Counted from the first letter of the stretch, positions 49,835-59,211 are shown. The stretch is DNA of 64,000 nucleotides from JAPLMW01 sp964619675 (GCA_964619675.1 CAZUEO010000008.1:12303-76302); one strand, 5' to 3'. The notes: generated by a model from the letters alone, not told the origin. Numbers and translations: made by a program.

Positions 49835-51769
49835 ATGGTTGACAGAAACATTATTCAAAAACTGGGGTTCACTCCCCAGGAACTTGACTCAAAAGTAAAC
49901 GAACTTTTCGGCGAAACAGAAAACAAACTCTTATTAGAAGCACTTGATAAGAAAGTTGACATCCTTGTGCAGGGAAACATCCTCAAAGGCAGAATCCTCC
50001 AGCAAATTGGAAATGACGTAATTCTCGAAATCGGCTTAAAAAGCGAAGGCGTAGTTGACGCATCGGAATTTGACTCGCCGGACGAAATCCAGCCGGGCAA
50101 CGAAATAGAAATCCTCATTGAAGAAGTCGACTCCGGCGGACTTATTCTGCTGAACAAAAGAAAAGCCGACAGAATCAGAGGCTGGGAACGCATCATCTCG
50201 ACAAAAAAGGAAGGCGATGTCGTAAAAGGCACAGTTATTCGAAGAATCAAAGGCGGTCTGCTCGTCGATATCAGCGTGCCTGTTTTTCTGCCTGCTTCAC
50301 AGGTAGACATCAGAAAGCCGGGCGATATAAGCAGATTCATCGGCCAGCAGGTCGAGTGTCAAATATTGAAAATCGACACTGAAAACAAAAATATAGTCGT
50401 TTCAAGAAGAAAAATCATTGAAGAAGCACGCGCCGCCAGCAAGGAAAAACTGCTCACAGAAATAGAGGTGGGACAGAAAAGAAAGGGCATCGTCAAAAAT
50501 ATTGCGGATTTCGGTGTCTTCGTTGACCTGGGCGGACTTGACGGCCTGCTGCATATATCGGATTTAAGCTGGGGAAGGGTCTCGCATCCGTCGGAAGTTG
50601 TCCAGCTCGACCAGGAAATCGAATGCGTCGTCATCGGCGTCGACAAGGAAAACGAAAAAGTATCGCTCGGTCTGAAGCAGAAGAACCCAAGTCCCTGGGA
50701 AAACATCGAAGCAAGATATCCAATCGGCACAAGGGTAAAAGGCACTGTGGTAAACGTTATGAACTACGGCATCTTTGTAAGGCTTGAAGAAGGCGTCGAA
50801 GGACTCGTGCATATCAGCGAAATGAGCTGGACGAAAAAAATCAATTACCCGGGCGACATTTACAAGGTCGGCGATGAAATAGAAATTGTCATACTCGATG
50901 TCAACAAGGAAAAACAGGAAATATCGCTCGGAATCAAGCAGCTCGAAGCAAATCCCTGGACAGTTGCCTCGCAGAAATATCCTGCCGGAACCATCGTAAC
51001 CGTAAAGGTTACAAGCCTTACAAATTATGGTGCCTTTGTCGAAATCGAAGCCGGTATCGACGGCCTGATTCATATCTCAGACATAAGCTGGACGAAAAAA
51101 TACAATCACCCGTCGGAAGCCCTGCAGAAAGACCAGCAGGTAAAATGCGTCGTCCTCGAAGTTGACGAGGAAAAGCAGCGCATATCGCTGGGCATAAAAC
51201 AGCTTACTGAAGACCCCTGGCTGCACGCGATACCGGAAAAATACCTGCCGGGCCAGATTGTAAAAGGCATTGTCACAAAAATAACCAACTTTGGCGTCTT
51301 CGTCGAGCTTGAACCGGACCTCGAAGGGCTGCTTCACATTTCTGAAATAGCAGACCATAAAATCGACAGCCCGCAGGATATCGTAAAACCCAACGAGGAA
51401 ATCGAGGTAAAAATACTGAGGGTTGACAGCGATTCGAGAAAAATCGGCCTGTCTATGCGAAGAGTCAAATGGGCTGAAGAAGACCAGAAACACATCGCTG
51501 AAAAACCGCTCGACCTTGCCGAAGCGAGTCAAGGCGGGCAGTCTCCTGCCGAACCAACGGCAAAAAAAGAAAACGCCGACGGCCTTCAAATTCCACCGAT
51601 TTCCGACCTCGGCTCGACACCCAGCTTCGACGAGCAAGGCGAGCCTCGTCGAGACGGGGATGTACCGCAGGAAAACCAGGAGCCGAAAGGCCCGTCAATT
51701 GACGATATCTTGCCTTCGGCGGACGATACCGAAAAAACAGACCCCGACGAGCCTAATCAAACCGAATAA
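49835..51769 (+). CDS. rpsA: 30S ribosomal protein S1
   Basis: A 644-residue translation protein that binds mRNA on the small subunit. The ATG at 49835 has AAGGAAGG upstream. Six S1 OB-fold repeats follow a short N-terminal part: two diverged (QGNILKGRILQQ and GDVVKGTVIRRI), then four close repeats that begin KRKGIVKNIADFGVFVDL, VKGTVVNVMNYGIFVRL, TVKVTSLTNYGAFVEI and VKGIVTKITNFGVFVEL. The C-terminal tail of about 90 residues is acidic and low-complexity, with a palindromic repeat in frame. It ends the cmk-plsC-ispH-rpsA cluster. Confidence 0.97.
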   Translation: MVDRNIIQKLGFTPQELDSKVNELFGETENKLLLEALDKKVDILVQGNILKGRILQQIGNDVILEIGLKSEGVVDASEFDSPDEIQPGNEIEILIEEVDSGGLILLNKRKADRIRGWERIISTKKEGDVVKGTVIRRIKGGLLVDISVPVFLPASQVDIRKPGDISRFIGQQVECQILKIDTENKNIVVSRRKIIEEARAASKEKLLTEIEVGQKRKGIVKNIADFGVFVDLGGLDGLLHISDLSWGRVSHPSEVVQLDQEIECVVIGVDKENEKVSLGLKQKNPSPWENIEARYPIGTRVKGTVVNVMNYGIFVRLEEGVEGLVHISEMSWTKKINYPGDIYKVGDEIEIVILDVNKEKQEISLGIKQLEANPWTVASQKYPAGTIVTVKVTSLTNYGAFVEIEAGIDGLIHISDISWTKKYNHPSEALQKDQQVKCVVLEVDEEKQRISLGIKQLTEDPWLHAIPEKYLPGQIVKGIVTKITNFGVFVELEPDLEGLLHISEIADHKIDSPQDIVKPNEEIEVKILRVDSDSRKIGLSMRRVKWAEEDQKHIAEKPLDLAEASQGGQSPAEPTAKKENADGLQIPPISDLGSTPSFDEQGEPRRDGDVPQENQEPKGPSIDDILPSADDTEKTDPDEPNQTE

Positions 51770-51790
51770 ACTAACCTTTTCCAAACTTCT

Positions 51791-51823
51791 AAAGGCCGTC
51801 TCGATAAATCGGGACGGCCTTTT
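51791..51823 (+). terminator. rpsA terminator
   Basis: GGCCGTC and GACGGCC with a 12-base loop, followed by TTTT. Confidence 0.85.
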
Positions 51824-51909
51824 CGCTACTTAACAAATACCCATTTTTGGACGATATACAAGATACGTCTCACAAGACATAAAATACGTCCCATAAAAGG
51901 AGTTGAAAA

Positions 51910-52728
51910 ATGATAGTATTTGATGAAACGATAAAAGAATACCTGACTGAAATCGACGAGGCGCCGCTCCTGACCTGGCAGCAGGAATGCGAACTTGCCC
52001 AGCGAATCATAGACAATGACGACCCTGCAGCCAGAGACCAGCTTGTCAGAAGCAACCTCAGACTCGTCGTCAGTATCGCAAAAAGATTTGCCACAGGCCG
52101 AATGTCACTGGGCGACCTTATAGAAGAAGGCAACCTGGGACTTATCCGTGCGGTTGATTCCTTTGACCCTTCTCTCAGCGTTCGATTCAGCACTTACGCC
52201 GCCTGGTGGATAAAACAGTGTATTAAACGTGCACTTCTGCTCGACAGCGGCCCGATATCTGTGCCGACATATATGGTTGAACTCGTCAATCAATACAGAC
52301 ATATCCTCGCCGAGCTTCAAACAAAACTTGCCGACGAGCCCACACTTGCACAAATAGCCGAAGAAATGAAATTGCCTGTGAAAAAAGTAACGGCCATAAA
52401 GGAAATCGTCGACTCCACAGCCACTTCTATGCAGGCCGAATCGCTGCAAACAAATCAAAGCTACGAGGAAACGATGTCGGCCGTATTCGAACAGATTCCG
52501 GAAGAAGATGAGCTGACCGGAGCCGAAGAACTCCAAAAAGTCGTCAAAATGCTCGACAAGCTCGAAAAGAGAGATGCCGAACTGCTGAAATTGCGATTCG
52601 GAATCAACGGCACAGAACCATTGACATTGAAGCAGATAGGTGCTAAACTCGGACTGACTCGTGAGAGGGTAAGACAGCTTCAGCAAAATGCCCTAAAACA
52701 GCTCAACGAGCTTATGAGTTACGAATAA
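51910..52728 (+). CDS. RNA polymerase sigma factor, RpoD/SigA family, short
   Basis: A 272-residue sigma-70 factor. Region 2 has LRLVVSIAKRFATGRMSLGD and FDPSLSVRFSTYAAWWIKQ. Region 3 carries VELVNQYRHILAELQTKLAD, and region 4 has LTLKQIGAKLGLTRERVRQL (helix-turn-helix). Region 1.1 and the non-conserved insert are missing, so it is more like a group 2 factor or a minimal primary factor. It may be the general sigma or one for a stress programme. No anti-sigma gene is next to it. It is followed by a strong terminator. Confidence 0.92.
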   Translation: MIVFDETIKEYLTEIDEAPLLTWQQECELAQRIIDNDDPAARDQLVRSNLRLVVSIAKRFATGRMSLGDLIEEGNLGLIRAVDSFDPSLSVRFSTYAAWWIKQCIKRALLLDSGPISVPTYMVELVNQYRHILAELQTKLADEPTLAQIAEEMKLPVKKVTAIKEIVDSTATSMQAESLQTNQSYEETMSAVFEQIPEEDELTGAEELQKVVKMLDKLEKRDAELLKLRFGINGTEPLTLKQIGAKLGLTRERVRQLQQNALKQLNELMSYE

Positions 52729-52737
52729 CAGGTTATC

Positions 52738-52805
52738 AGTTATCAGAAATTCAGTTATCGGTTACATTTACTGATAACTGATAACCGATAACTGATAACT
52801 TTTTG
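52738..52805 (+). terminator. Long-stem terminator after the sigma factor
   Basis: AGTTATCGGTTA pairs with TAACCGATAACT (52753-52764 with 52782-52793), and outer AGTTATCAG with CTGATAACT (52738-52746 with 52792-52800), followed by TTTTT. Direct repeats of TTATCAG run through both arms. Confidence 0.85.
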
Positions 52806-52815
52806 ATTATTCATA

Positions 52816-53337
52816 ATGAACAAGTTAAACTCATCAGATTATATTCGCACTGTTCCTGATTGGCCAAAGAAAGGTATTCTATTCAGGGATATTACACCCT
52901 TACTTGCAGACAAAAACGCCTTTGCCGCTGCTGTTGAAGCCATAGCTGACAGGTGGAGGGACAAAAACATCGACTATGTCGCAGCTGTGGAGGCTCGCGG
53001 TTTCATTTTTGGCGCAGCCGTTGCCAAAAGGCTCGTCGCAGGTTTTGTGCCTATTCGAAAAAAGGGAAAGCTGCCTTACAAAACCGAATCTGTTACTTAC
53101 GACCTCGAATACGGCCAAGACACGCTCGAAGTTCACATTGACGCAGTTAAAAAAGGCTCAAGAGTTTTAATGGTTGACGACCTGCTCGCAACAGGCGGAA
53201 CTATGGCCGCTGCCTGCAGATTAATCGAAAAAATCGGCGGCAAAGTAGAAGCGATCGCCTTCCTCATCGAACTGAAAGACCTGGGCGGCAGAGAAAAAAT
53301 AAAAAATTACGACATCTCAGTTGAAATTGTTTTTTAA
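52816..53337 (+). CDS. apt: Adenine phosphoribosyltransferase
   Basis: Salvages adenine with PRPP to AMP. The PRPP-binding loop is VLMVDDLLATGGT (about 116-128), preceded by EARGFIFGAAVA and PIRKKGKLPYKT. 173 residues is usual. It starts just after the terminator of the sigma gene and is followed one base later by aroB. Confidence 0.96.
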   Translation: MNKLNSSDYIRTVPDWPKKGILFRDITPLLADKNAFAAAVEAIADRWRDKNIDYVAAVEARGFIFGAAVAKRLVAGFVPIRKKGKLPYKTESVTYDLEYGQDTLEVHIDAVKKGSRVLMVDDLLATGGTMAAACRLIEKIGGKVEAIAFLIELKDLGGREKIKNYDISVEIVF

Positions 53338-53338
53338 C

Positions 53339-54448
53339 ATGCAAAAAATTAAAGTTAAAATCCCGCCTTTTCCCGCAGACAGTTATACAATAACTATTGG
53401 TGCCGACTCTTTACCGTCGGTGCTTTCGAAGATTAAAAAGCTCCTGCCGAAAAGAGAGCTGTTTTTAATTACAGATTCAAATATCGCCAAAACAAAACAC
53501 CTTAAAAATCTTATAGGAAAACAGCATCTAGCCTGTCATATCATCACCCCTGCCGGCGAAAAATCAAAAAATATCAGCACTGTTACGAAAATAATTGAGA
53601 AAATGGAGACCAAATCGCTCGGCAGGGATTGTGCCGTAATCGCCCTGGGCGGTGGAACTGTCGGAGATATTGCTGGATTTGTCGCTGCCATTTACAAACG
53701 AGGCGTGCCTGTAATTCAAATACCAACAACGACAGTCTCGCAGGCCGATTCGGCAATCGGAGGAAAGACAGGCGTTGATTCCTCAATCAGCAAAAACGCC
53801 TACGGCGCGTTCTGGCACCCTGCTGCGGTTTACATCGACGTAAGCACATTGAAAACACTCGATAAAAAATGGTTCAATGAAGGCCTTGTCGAATCAATCA
53901 AACACGCTTTAATCGCTGATAAAGATTACTTCACTTATCTGCAAAACAATATCGGCGGCATTCTCACAAGGAAAACCAAACCGCTTGAGTATATCGCGGT
54001 AAAAAACTGCCGGATAAAGGCCTCTGTCGTCGAAGATGACCCTTATGAAAAAAACAAAAGACGGATGCTCAATTACGGTCATACAATCGGACACGCCGTC
54101 GAGGCGGCAAGCAATTATAAGCTTATGCACGGCCAGGCCGTCGCCATAGGAATTATCGCTGCAAACATCATCGAACAAAAACTCGGTCTCGGCGATAAAA
54201 GAAGACTTGATATATTTAAACAACTTTTCAAAAAACTCGATATTGATCTCAGGATACCGAAAAAAATAGGCAAACGGCAGATTCTCGATATAATCAGCAG
54301 GGACAAAAAGGCCGTGCAGAAATGGCCGCGATTTGTACTGCTCGAAAAAACGGGAAAAGTACTGTGCAAAAACGGCCAGTACGCACATCGGGTGGAACGT
54401 AAAATCGTTGAAGAGGCAATTGATATTTTGTTAAATCAGGATTTCTAA
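53339..54448 (+). CDS. aroB: 3-dehydroquinate synthase
   Basis: Converts DAHP to 3-dehydroquinate in the shikimate pathway, with NAD and zinc. Landmarks are GGGTVGDIAGFVAAIYKRGV, IPTTTVSQADSAIGGKTGVD, FNEGLVESIKHALI, and the metal-binding LNYGHTIGHAVEAAS with HGQAVAIGI. The ATG at 53339 lies one base after the apt stop; a TTG 18 bases upstream is less likely. The substitution to VSQAD where most have LLAQVD keeps the family pattern. It is followed by the aldolase-like gene. Confidence 0.93.
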   Translation: MQKIKVKIPPFPADSYTITIGADSLPSVLSKIKKLLPKRELFLITDSNIAKTKHLKNLIGKQHLACHIITPAGEKSKNISTVTKIIEKMETKSLGRDCAVIALGGGTVGDIAGFVAAIYKRGVPVIQIPTTTVSQADSAIGGKTGVDSSISKNAYGAFWHPAAVYIDVSTLKTLDKKWFNEGLVESIKHALIADKDYFTYLQNNIGGILTRKTKPLEYIAVKNCRIKASVVEDDPYEKNKRRMLNYGHTIGHAVEAASNYKLMHGQAVAIGIIAANIIEQKLGLGDKRRLDIFKQLFKKLDIDLRIPKKIGKRQILDIISRDKKAVQKWPRFVLLEKTGKVLCKNGQYAHRVERKIVEEAIDILLNQDF

Positions 54449-54460
54449 TAAGGAGGAACA

Positions 54461-55405
54461 ATGTTCAGGGAAAAAATCAAGGTTCTCGACTGTACTATCA
54501 GGGACGGCGGTTTGATTAATAATCACTATTTCACGGATGAATTTGTCCGGGCCGCATATAAGGCGCTTTCAGAGGCGGGTATCGATTATATGGAGATGGG
54601 TTATCGTTCCAGCAGAGGGCTCGCGCCGGAAACCGACTACGGCCCGTGGAAATACTGCGATGACGAGAAAATCAGCAGGATTACCGACGGCATCGAATCA
54701 AATATGAAAATCTCCATTATGGTCGATGCACACCGCGTCAAAGACCAGCAGTTCAAACCTGTCGACCAGAGCCCCGTCGATATGATACGCGTTGCCACAT
54801 ACGTAAAAGACATCGACAAAGCTATTGCTATGCTCAATCTCGCTCACGACCTCGGTTACGAAACTACCGTAAATATAATGGCGGTATCCATTGAAGTTGA
54901 AAAAGACCTTGTTGAAGCGCTCGACCAGGTTGCCAGGACACCTGTTGGGGTTGTGTATCTCGTTGACAGCTACGGTTACTTCTATTGCGAACAAATCGAG
55001 TATCTGATCAAACTCTACAGGCAGCATCTGCCGCCTGAGAAGGAAATCGGCATCCACTGCCACAACAATCAGCAGCTTGCATTCGCAAATACCATTGAAG
55101 GAATCATCCACAATGCCAATTATGTCGACGCTTCGCTGTACGGCATCGGAAGAGGCGCGGGCAACTGCCCGCTTGAGCTGATTATGGGCTTTTTGAAAAA
55201 CCCGAAATTCAGCCTAACACCTATTCTGAGAGTCATTGAGGATTATATGATACCGATGCGGCAGGAGCTTGAGTGGGGCTATTTGATTCCATTTATTGTT
55301 ACAGGCATACTGAATAGACACCCTTCGTCGGCTATCACTATGCGAAAGACGGAAGATAAGGACAAATACGCCGAGTTCTACGAAAAAATCAGGGATACAC
55401 TTTAA
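54461..55405 (+). CDS. HMGL-like aldolase family protein
   Basis: A 314-residue TIM-barrel protein of the HMG-CoA lyase-like family. LDCTIRDGGLINNHYF holds the metal-binding Asp; IGIHCHNNQQLAFANTIEGI carries the HCH metal ligands, and YGIGRGAGNCPLELIMG the nearby Gly/Asn pair. It resembles 4-hydroxy-2-oxovalerate aldolase but is shorter and has no DmpG dimer domain. The substrate is unknown. AGGAGG lies before its start, and a strong terminator follows. Confidence 0.82.
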   Translation: MFREKIKVLDCTIRDGGLINNHYFTDEFVRAAYKALSEAGIDYMEMGYRSSRGLAPETDYGPWKYCDDEKISRITDGIESNMKISIMVDAHRVKDQQFKPVDQSPVDMIRVATYVKDIDKAIAMLNLAHDLGYETTVNIMAVSIEVEKDLVEALDQVARTPVGVVYLVDSYGYFYCEQIEYLIKLYRQHLPPEKEIGIHCHNNQQLAFANTIEGIIHNANYVDASLYGIGRGAGNCPLELIMGFLKNPKFSLTPILRVIEDYMIPMRQELEWGYLIPFIVTGILNRHPSSAITMRKTEDKDKYAEFYEKIRDTL

Positions 55406-55422
55406 GAAATGACAAGCGCAAC

Positions 55423-55458
55423 AAAAAAGGGCTTGGCTTCTTCTTCCAACCCTTTTTT
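55423..55458 (+). terminator. Terminator after the apt-aroB-aldolase unit
   Basis: AAAAAAGGG with TTGG pairs with CCAA and CCCTTTTTT. The T-run is part of the stem, so the hairpin may work on both strands. Confidence 0.88.
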
Positions 55459-55595
55459 GCTTCACCGTAGTACAAAACTATTATCTTCTTCCTTATATAG
55501 AATTGTATAAATAGTCCCCGACTTCGTCAAGAAAAAATGCAAATTTCTTAAAATTATCGCAAGTTCAACAAAATTAACGGCTTAAGTAAAATAGC

Positions 55596-55624
55596 TTGCA
55601 AAAAAAGGCTTTTTCTTATAAAAT
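55596..55624 (+). promoter_or_regulatory. ffh promoter
   Basis: TTGCAA (55596-55601) and TAAAAT (55619-55624) spaced by 17 bases, 33 bases before the ATG. Confidence 0.55.
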
Positions 55625-55657
55625 CTTCAATCTTAAACCTTCAATTTTAAATCAGTT

Positions 55658-57085
55658 ATGTTTGATGCACTGACGGAAAAATTTAATAACGTCTTTAAGG
55701 CACTGACCAATCGCGGCAGGATAACGGAAGCGAACATTTCAGATGCTATGAACGATGTCCGCAAGGCCCTGCTCGAAGCGGATGTGAACTATCACGTCGT
55801 AAAGCAGTTCTGCAAAGACGTTAGGGATGCCGCTATGGGGGCAGATGTTATAAAGGCCCTGCGGCCCGGCCAGGTTATGATAAAAATCGTCAACGATGAG
55901 CTGGCCAGGCTGATGGGCCCTGTCGATTCAAAAATTTACTTCGTCTCGCCCGGCCCGACTGTAATCCTGCTTGCCGGCCTGCAGGGAAGCGGCAAAACCA
56001 CTACCGCAGGCAAACTGGGCAAATATATCGTCTCAAAGGGCAAAAAAACGCTCCTCGTAGCAGATGACCTGCAAAGACCGGCAGCTATCGAACAGCTCGT
56101 AATACTCGGCCAGCAACTTAACATCGATGTTTACAGCGAGCCGGACTCAAAGAATTCCATCAAGGTGGCCAAGAACGCCTTAAAACACGCCCAAAAGAAC
56201 AATTATGACGTCGCAATCCTCGATACGGCAGGCAGGCTGCACGTTGACGAAGATATGATGACCGAGGTCGCCAACGTCGCAAAGGCAACTAGTCCGCATC
56301 AGATTTATTTAGTCTGCGATGCGATGACCGGCCAGGATGCAGTCAACAGCGCAAAGGAATTCAATGAAAAACTCGAACTGGACGGCGTAATTCTCACAAA
56401 ACTCGACGGCGACGCAAGAGGCGGTGCGGCCCTGAGCGTAAAAGCCGTTACCGGAAAACCAATCAAATTCATCGGCGTCGGCGAAAAATTAGACAAGCTC
56501 GAAGAATTTCATCCCGACCGTATGGCAAGCCGAATACTCGGTATGGGCGATGTCATTACGCTCGTTGAAAAGGCTCAGGAGCAGTTTGACGCTGAAGAAG
56601 CCGCTAAAATGCAGAAGAAAATGGCCAAAGGCACCTTCGGATTCGATGATTTCCTAAAACAGATGCAATCTGTCCGGAAAATGGGCGGGATGACCGATAT
56701 GCTCAAAATGCTGCCGGGAATGAGCGGAAAAATGGCTGAAATGGACGTTGACGACAAGGAAATGGGGAAAATTGAGGCAATTATTCACTCAATGACACTT
56801 GAGGAAAGAAAAAATCCTGATATAATCAACCCCTCGCGCAGGAGGCGCATTGCCGCAGGCTCAGGCACCGACCAGCACAATGTCTCAGGATTGATAAAGA
56901 CATTTGAGCGAAGCAGAAGTATGCTTAAGGCCCTGTCAGGCGGGGCCCTGGGAGGTTTTAAAACCCTCTTTTCCGCAGGCGGTATGGACACTGTCGGCTC
57001 TATGATGAGCCAGGGAAGGAAAATAAAGCAGCGTTCGAGAAGAAAACAGAAGATAAAAAGAAAGGGTAAAACAATACGCAGGTAA
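55658..57085 (+). CDS. ffh: Signal recognition particle protein
   Basis: Guides ribosomes making inner-membrane proteins to FtsY. Of 475 residues, the N domain spans about 1-90 and the G domain 90-300: GLQGSGKTT (G1), ILDTAGRLH (G3), LTKLDGDARGG (G4) and FIGVGEKLDKLEEF. The Met-rich M domain binds the SRP RNA (MAKGTFGFDDFLKQMQSVRK and SRRRRIAAGSG). The basic tail (SRRKQKIKRKGKTIRR) is longer than usual. No 4.5S RNA gene was seen in the window. Confidence 0.96.
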   Translation: MFDALTEKFNNVFKALTNRGRITEANISDAMNDVRKALLEADVNYHVVKQFCKDVRDAAMGADVIKALRPGQVMIKIVNDELARLMGPVDSKIYFVSPGPTVILLAGLQGSGKTTTAGKLGKYIVSKGKKTLLVADDLQRPAAIEQLVILGQQLNIDVYSEPDSKNSIKVAKNALKHAQKNNYDVAILDTAGRLHVDEDMMTEVANVAKATSPHQIYLVCDAMTGQDAVNSAKEFNEKLELDGVILTKLDGDARGGAALSVKAVTGKPIKFIGVGEKLDKLEEFHPDRMASRILGMGDVITLVEKAQEQFDAEEAAKMQKKMAKGTFGFDDFLKQMQSVRKMGGMTDMLKMLPGMSGKMAEMDVDDKEMGKIEAIIHSMTLEERKNPDIINPSRRRRIAAGSGTDQHNVSGLIKTFERSRSMLKALSGGALGGFKTLFSAGGMDTVGSMMSQGRKIKQRSRRKQKIKRKGKTIRR

Positions 57086-57201
57086 AGCAGAAATTAACGC
57101 TAAAGCAGTTTCTCGAAAAAATCGCGCAAAAAACGGATGACAATTTCGGAAAACAGCTGCGAGGCTTTTTTGCCGACAATAAAGGCTCAGCCGAGCTTGC
57201 A

Positions 57202-57399
57202 ATGCTGGCAAGCCCCTCGAAAAGCGAGCTTGAGCAGCTGCAAAAAGCCGTAGCGATAATGACTGAAGATGAAATAAAAAATGCCGAAAGGCTCACTGAC
57301 GAGCAGGTAAAAAAGATTGCTCAGGACGCCAAAATAGACCAAGCCCTGCTGGCAATTTTTATTAACGGTTACGCATTACATTGCAAACGTGTTTCCTGA
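57202..57399 (+). CDS. Small helical protein between ffh and rpsP
   Basis: A 65-residue frame from an ATG. The same frame is open for 39 codons further upstream and reads like protein (LTLKQFLEKIAQKTDD, then RGFFADNKGSAELA), but has no ATG, GTG or TTG there. The true start may be an unusual codon near 57096, or only the short form is made. Predicted helical; no known family recognised. The position between ffh and rpsP-trmD-rplS puts it in a translation-related cluster. Confidence 0.5.
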   Translation: MLASPSKSELEQLQKAVAIMTEDEIKNAERLTDEQVKKIAQDAKIDQALLAIFINGYALHCKRVS

Positions 57400-57447
57400 T
57401 GACAATGAGTCGGAAGGAAAATTGATTATATACAGAAAGGAAAATTT

Positions 57448-58101
57448 ATGGCAGTAAAATTAAGACTTATGAGAATGGGAAGAAGGCACAAGCCGTTTTT
57501 CAGGCTTAATGCCATCGATACCCGCTCACCGAGAGATGGGAAAATCATCGAAAAGCTCGGCCATTACGACCCGATTGAAAAAAATACCGAAAAACAGCTT
57601 GTTCTCAACAAAGAAAGAATCGAATACTGGCTGGGCGTCGGCGCTGTGCCGAGCGAAACTGTAGCCGAACTTATCGCCAAAATAGGAATCGCAAGCACCC
57701 ATTACAAACAAATCAAGACCCGAAGAAAAAGAGCAAGGCTTGCAGCAAAGAAATTGGGTCTGCCTTTTGATAATACACAAAGATCATTGATTCAAAAAGC
57801 TGCTGAAAAGGTTGAGGCTGAAAAAGCAGCTGAGGCCGAAAAGGCCAAGGCAGCCGAAGCTGAAAAGGCCAAGGCGGCTGAGGCTGAAAAGGCTAAGGCG
57901 GCTGAAGCCGAAAAGGCTAAGGCGGCTGAGGCTGAAAAAGCCAAGGCCGAAAAGCCCGAGGCCGAGAAGCCTAAGGCAGAAAAAAAGGCCAAGGCGGAAA
58001 AACCGGCGGAAAGCCCCACTGAAAAACCGGCTGAGAAGCCCGCTGAAAAGGCCGAACCCAAGGAAAAGAAAAAAGCTGAAAAGCAAACGGACAAAAAGTG
58101 A
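57448..58101 (+). CDS. rpsP: 30S ribosomal protein S16 with long Ala/Glu/Lys extension
   Basis: A 217-residue S16, against 80-90 for most. The core is residues 1-90 (VKLRLMRMGRRHKPFFRL and GHYDPIEKN). A basic tail (YKQIKTRRKRARLAAKKLG) is followed by about 95 residues of the repeat AEAEKAKA and then Pro/Glu/Lys-rich sequence. In the DNA the repeat is a 24-bp tandem unit at about 57820-57945. The extension should be disordered or a charged helix. It overlaps trmD at its stop (GTGA). Confidence 0.94.
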   Translation: MAVKLRLMRMGRRHKPFFRLNAIDTRSPRDGKIIEKLGHYDPIEKNTEKQLVLNKERIEYWLGVGAVPSETVAELIAKIGIASTHYKQIKTRRKRARLAAKKLGLPFDNTQRSLIQKAAEKVEAEKAAEAEKAKAAEAEKAKAAEAEKAKAAEAEKAKAAEAEKAKAEKPEAEKPKAEKKAKAEKPAESPTEKPAEKPAEKAEPKEKKKAEKQTDKK

Positions 58102-58829
58102 TTAGAATAGATGTTCTCACGCTTTTTGGCGAAATGTTTGATTCGCCACTGAATTTCTCAATTATCAAACGCGGGCGGCAAAGCGGTCTGATCGATATTG
58201 TTCTTTCAAATATCAGAGATTTCGCAAAAGACAGCTACAAAAAGGTCGATGACAAACCCTATGGCGGCGGCGCGGGGATGGTTTTAATGTGCCAGCCCGT
58301 GCTTGATTGTCTTGAACACGTGCAAAAACAGGATGCCCGGCCGGGCCGCGTTATCCTGCTTACGCCGCAGGGAAAGAAATTTGACCAGCCAACTGCAAAA
58401 GAACTCGCGGCCCAGCAGCGAATTATCCTCATTGCAGGCCATTACGAAGGCTTTGATGAGAGAATAAGAATCGCCGCGGGTGCAGAAGAAATTTCCATCG
58501 GCGATTATGTCCTCAGCGGCGGGGAACTGCCCGCTATGGTAATAATTGACGCCATTGTAAGGCTGCTGCCCGGCGCGCTGGGCGATGAAGACTCGGCTGC
58601 TAATGACTCTTTCAGTGACGGTCTTCTTGAATACCCGCAATATACAAGGCCGGAGGAATTCAAAGGCCTGAAAGTGCCGGATGTGCTGCTTAGCGGAAAT
58701 CATAAGGAAATAGAAAAATGGCGAAAACGGCAGGCCATCGAAAAAACAAATGAAAACAGACCCGACCTGCTGCATAAATACAAAAAACAGAGCCGCGACA
58801 GTAATGGAGCGGTTAAAAAAATCCAATAA
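58098..58829 (+). CDS. trmD: tRNA (guanine-N1)-methyltransferase
   Basis: Methylates G37 of tRNAs. Starts with GTG overlapping the rpsP stop. VLTLFGEMFDSPLNFSIIKR, DDKPYGGGAGMVLM, LIAGHYEGFDERI and SIGDYVLSGGELPAMVIIDA (the trefoil-knot SAM site) are all present, and EYPQYTRPEEFKGLKVPDVLLSG fits the C-terminus. 243 residues is typical. It is followed 13 bases later by rplS. Confidence 0.97.
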   Translation: MIRIDVLTLFGEMFDSPLNFSIIKRGRQSGLIDIVLSNIRDFAKDSYKKVDDKPYGGGAGMVLMCQPVLDCLEHVQKQDARPGRVILLTPQGKKFDQPTAKELAAQQRIILIAGHYEGFDERIRIAAGAEEISIGDYVLSGGELPAMVIIDAIVRLLPGALGDEDSAANDSFSDGLLEYPQYTRPEEFKGLKVPDVLLSGNHKEIEKWRKRQAIEKTNENRPDLLHKYKKQSRDSNGAVKKIQ

Positions 58830-58842
58830 TAAGGAGCAAACA

Positions 58843-59211
58843 GTGAAAACCGAATTAATCGACGCAACGGAAAAGAAGAGTTTAAAAACCAAAGTCCCGC
58901 AATTCGAGGTGGGCGATACGGTTGATGTTCACTGTAAGATTACCGAAGGCGACAAGACCCGCATCCAGATATTCACCGGTACGGTAATCGCAAAAAGGGG
59001 ACGCCGAATGAACGAGACTTTCACTGTTCGTAGAATCGTGGACGACGAAGGCGTTGAAAGAACCTTCCCGCTGCATTCGCCGAACGTCGTCGATGTCAAA
59101 CCCGTCCGAAGCGGAAAAACAAGAAGGGCCAAACTGTATTACCTCAGACAGCGAAGCGGCAAAGGCGTCAGGCTCTCGGAAAAGCAAACTGAACGAACCG
59201 GCGGCTCATAA
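58843..59211 (+). CDS. rplS: 50S ribosomal protein L19
   Basis: A 122-residue large-subunit protein at the subunit interface. The GTG at 58843 has AAGGAG seven bases upstream. FEVGDTVDVHCKI, RIQIFTGTVIAKRGRRMNET, FTVRRIVDDEGVERTFPLHS and AKLYYLRQRSGKGVRL are the family's regular segments. It is the last ribosomal gene of the rpsP-trmD-rplS operon. Confidence 0.97.
   Translation: MKTELIDATEKKSLKTKVPQFEVGDTVDVHCKITEGDKTRIQIFTGTVIAKRGRRMNETFTVRRIVDDEGVERTFPLHSPNVVDVKPVRSGKTRRAKLYYLRQRSGKGVRLSEKQTERTGGS

Noticed and set aside
57784..58094. Two long antisense frames opposite rpsP
   Set aside because: They mirror the AEAEKAKA repeat of S16 and have low-complexity Leu/Phe/Ser composition.
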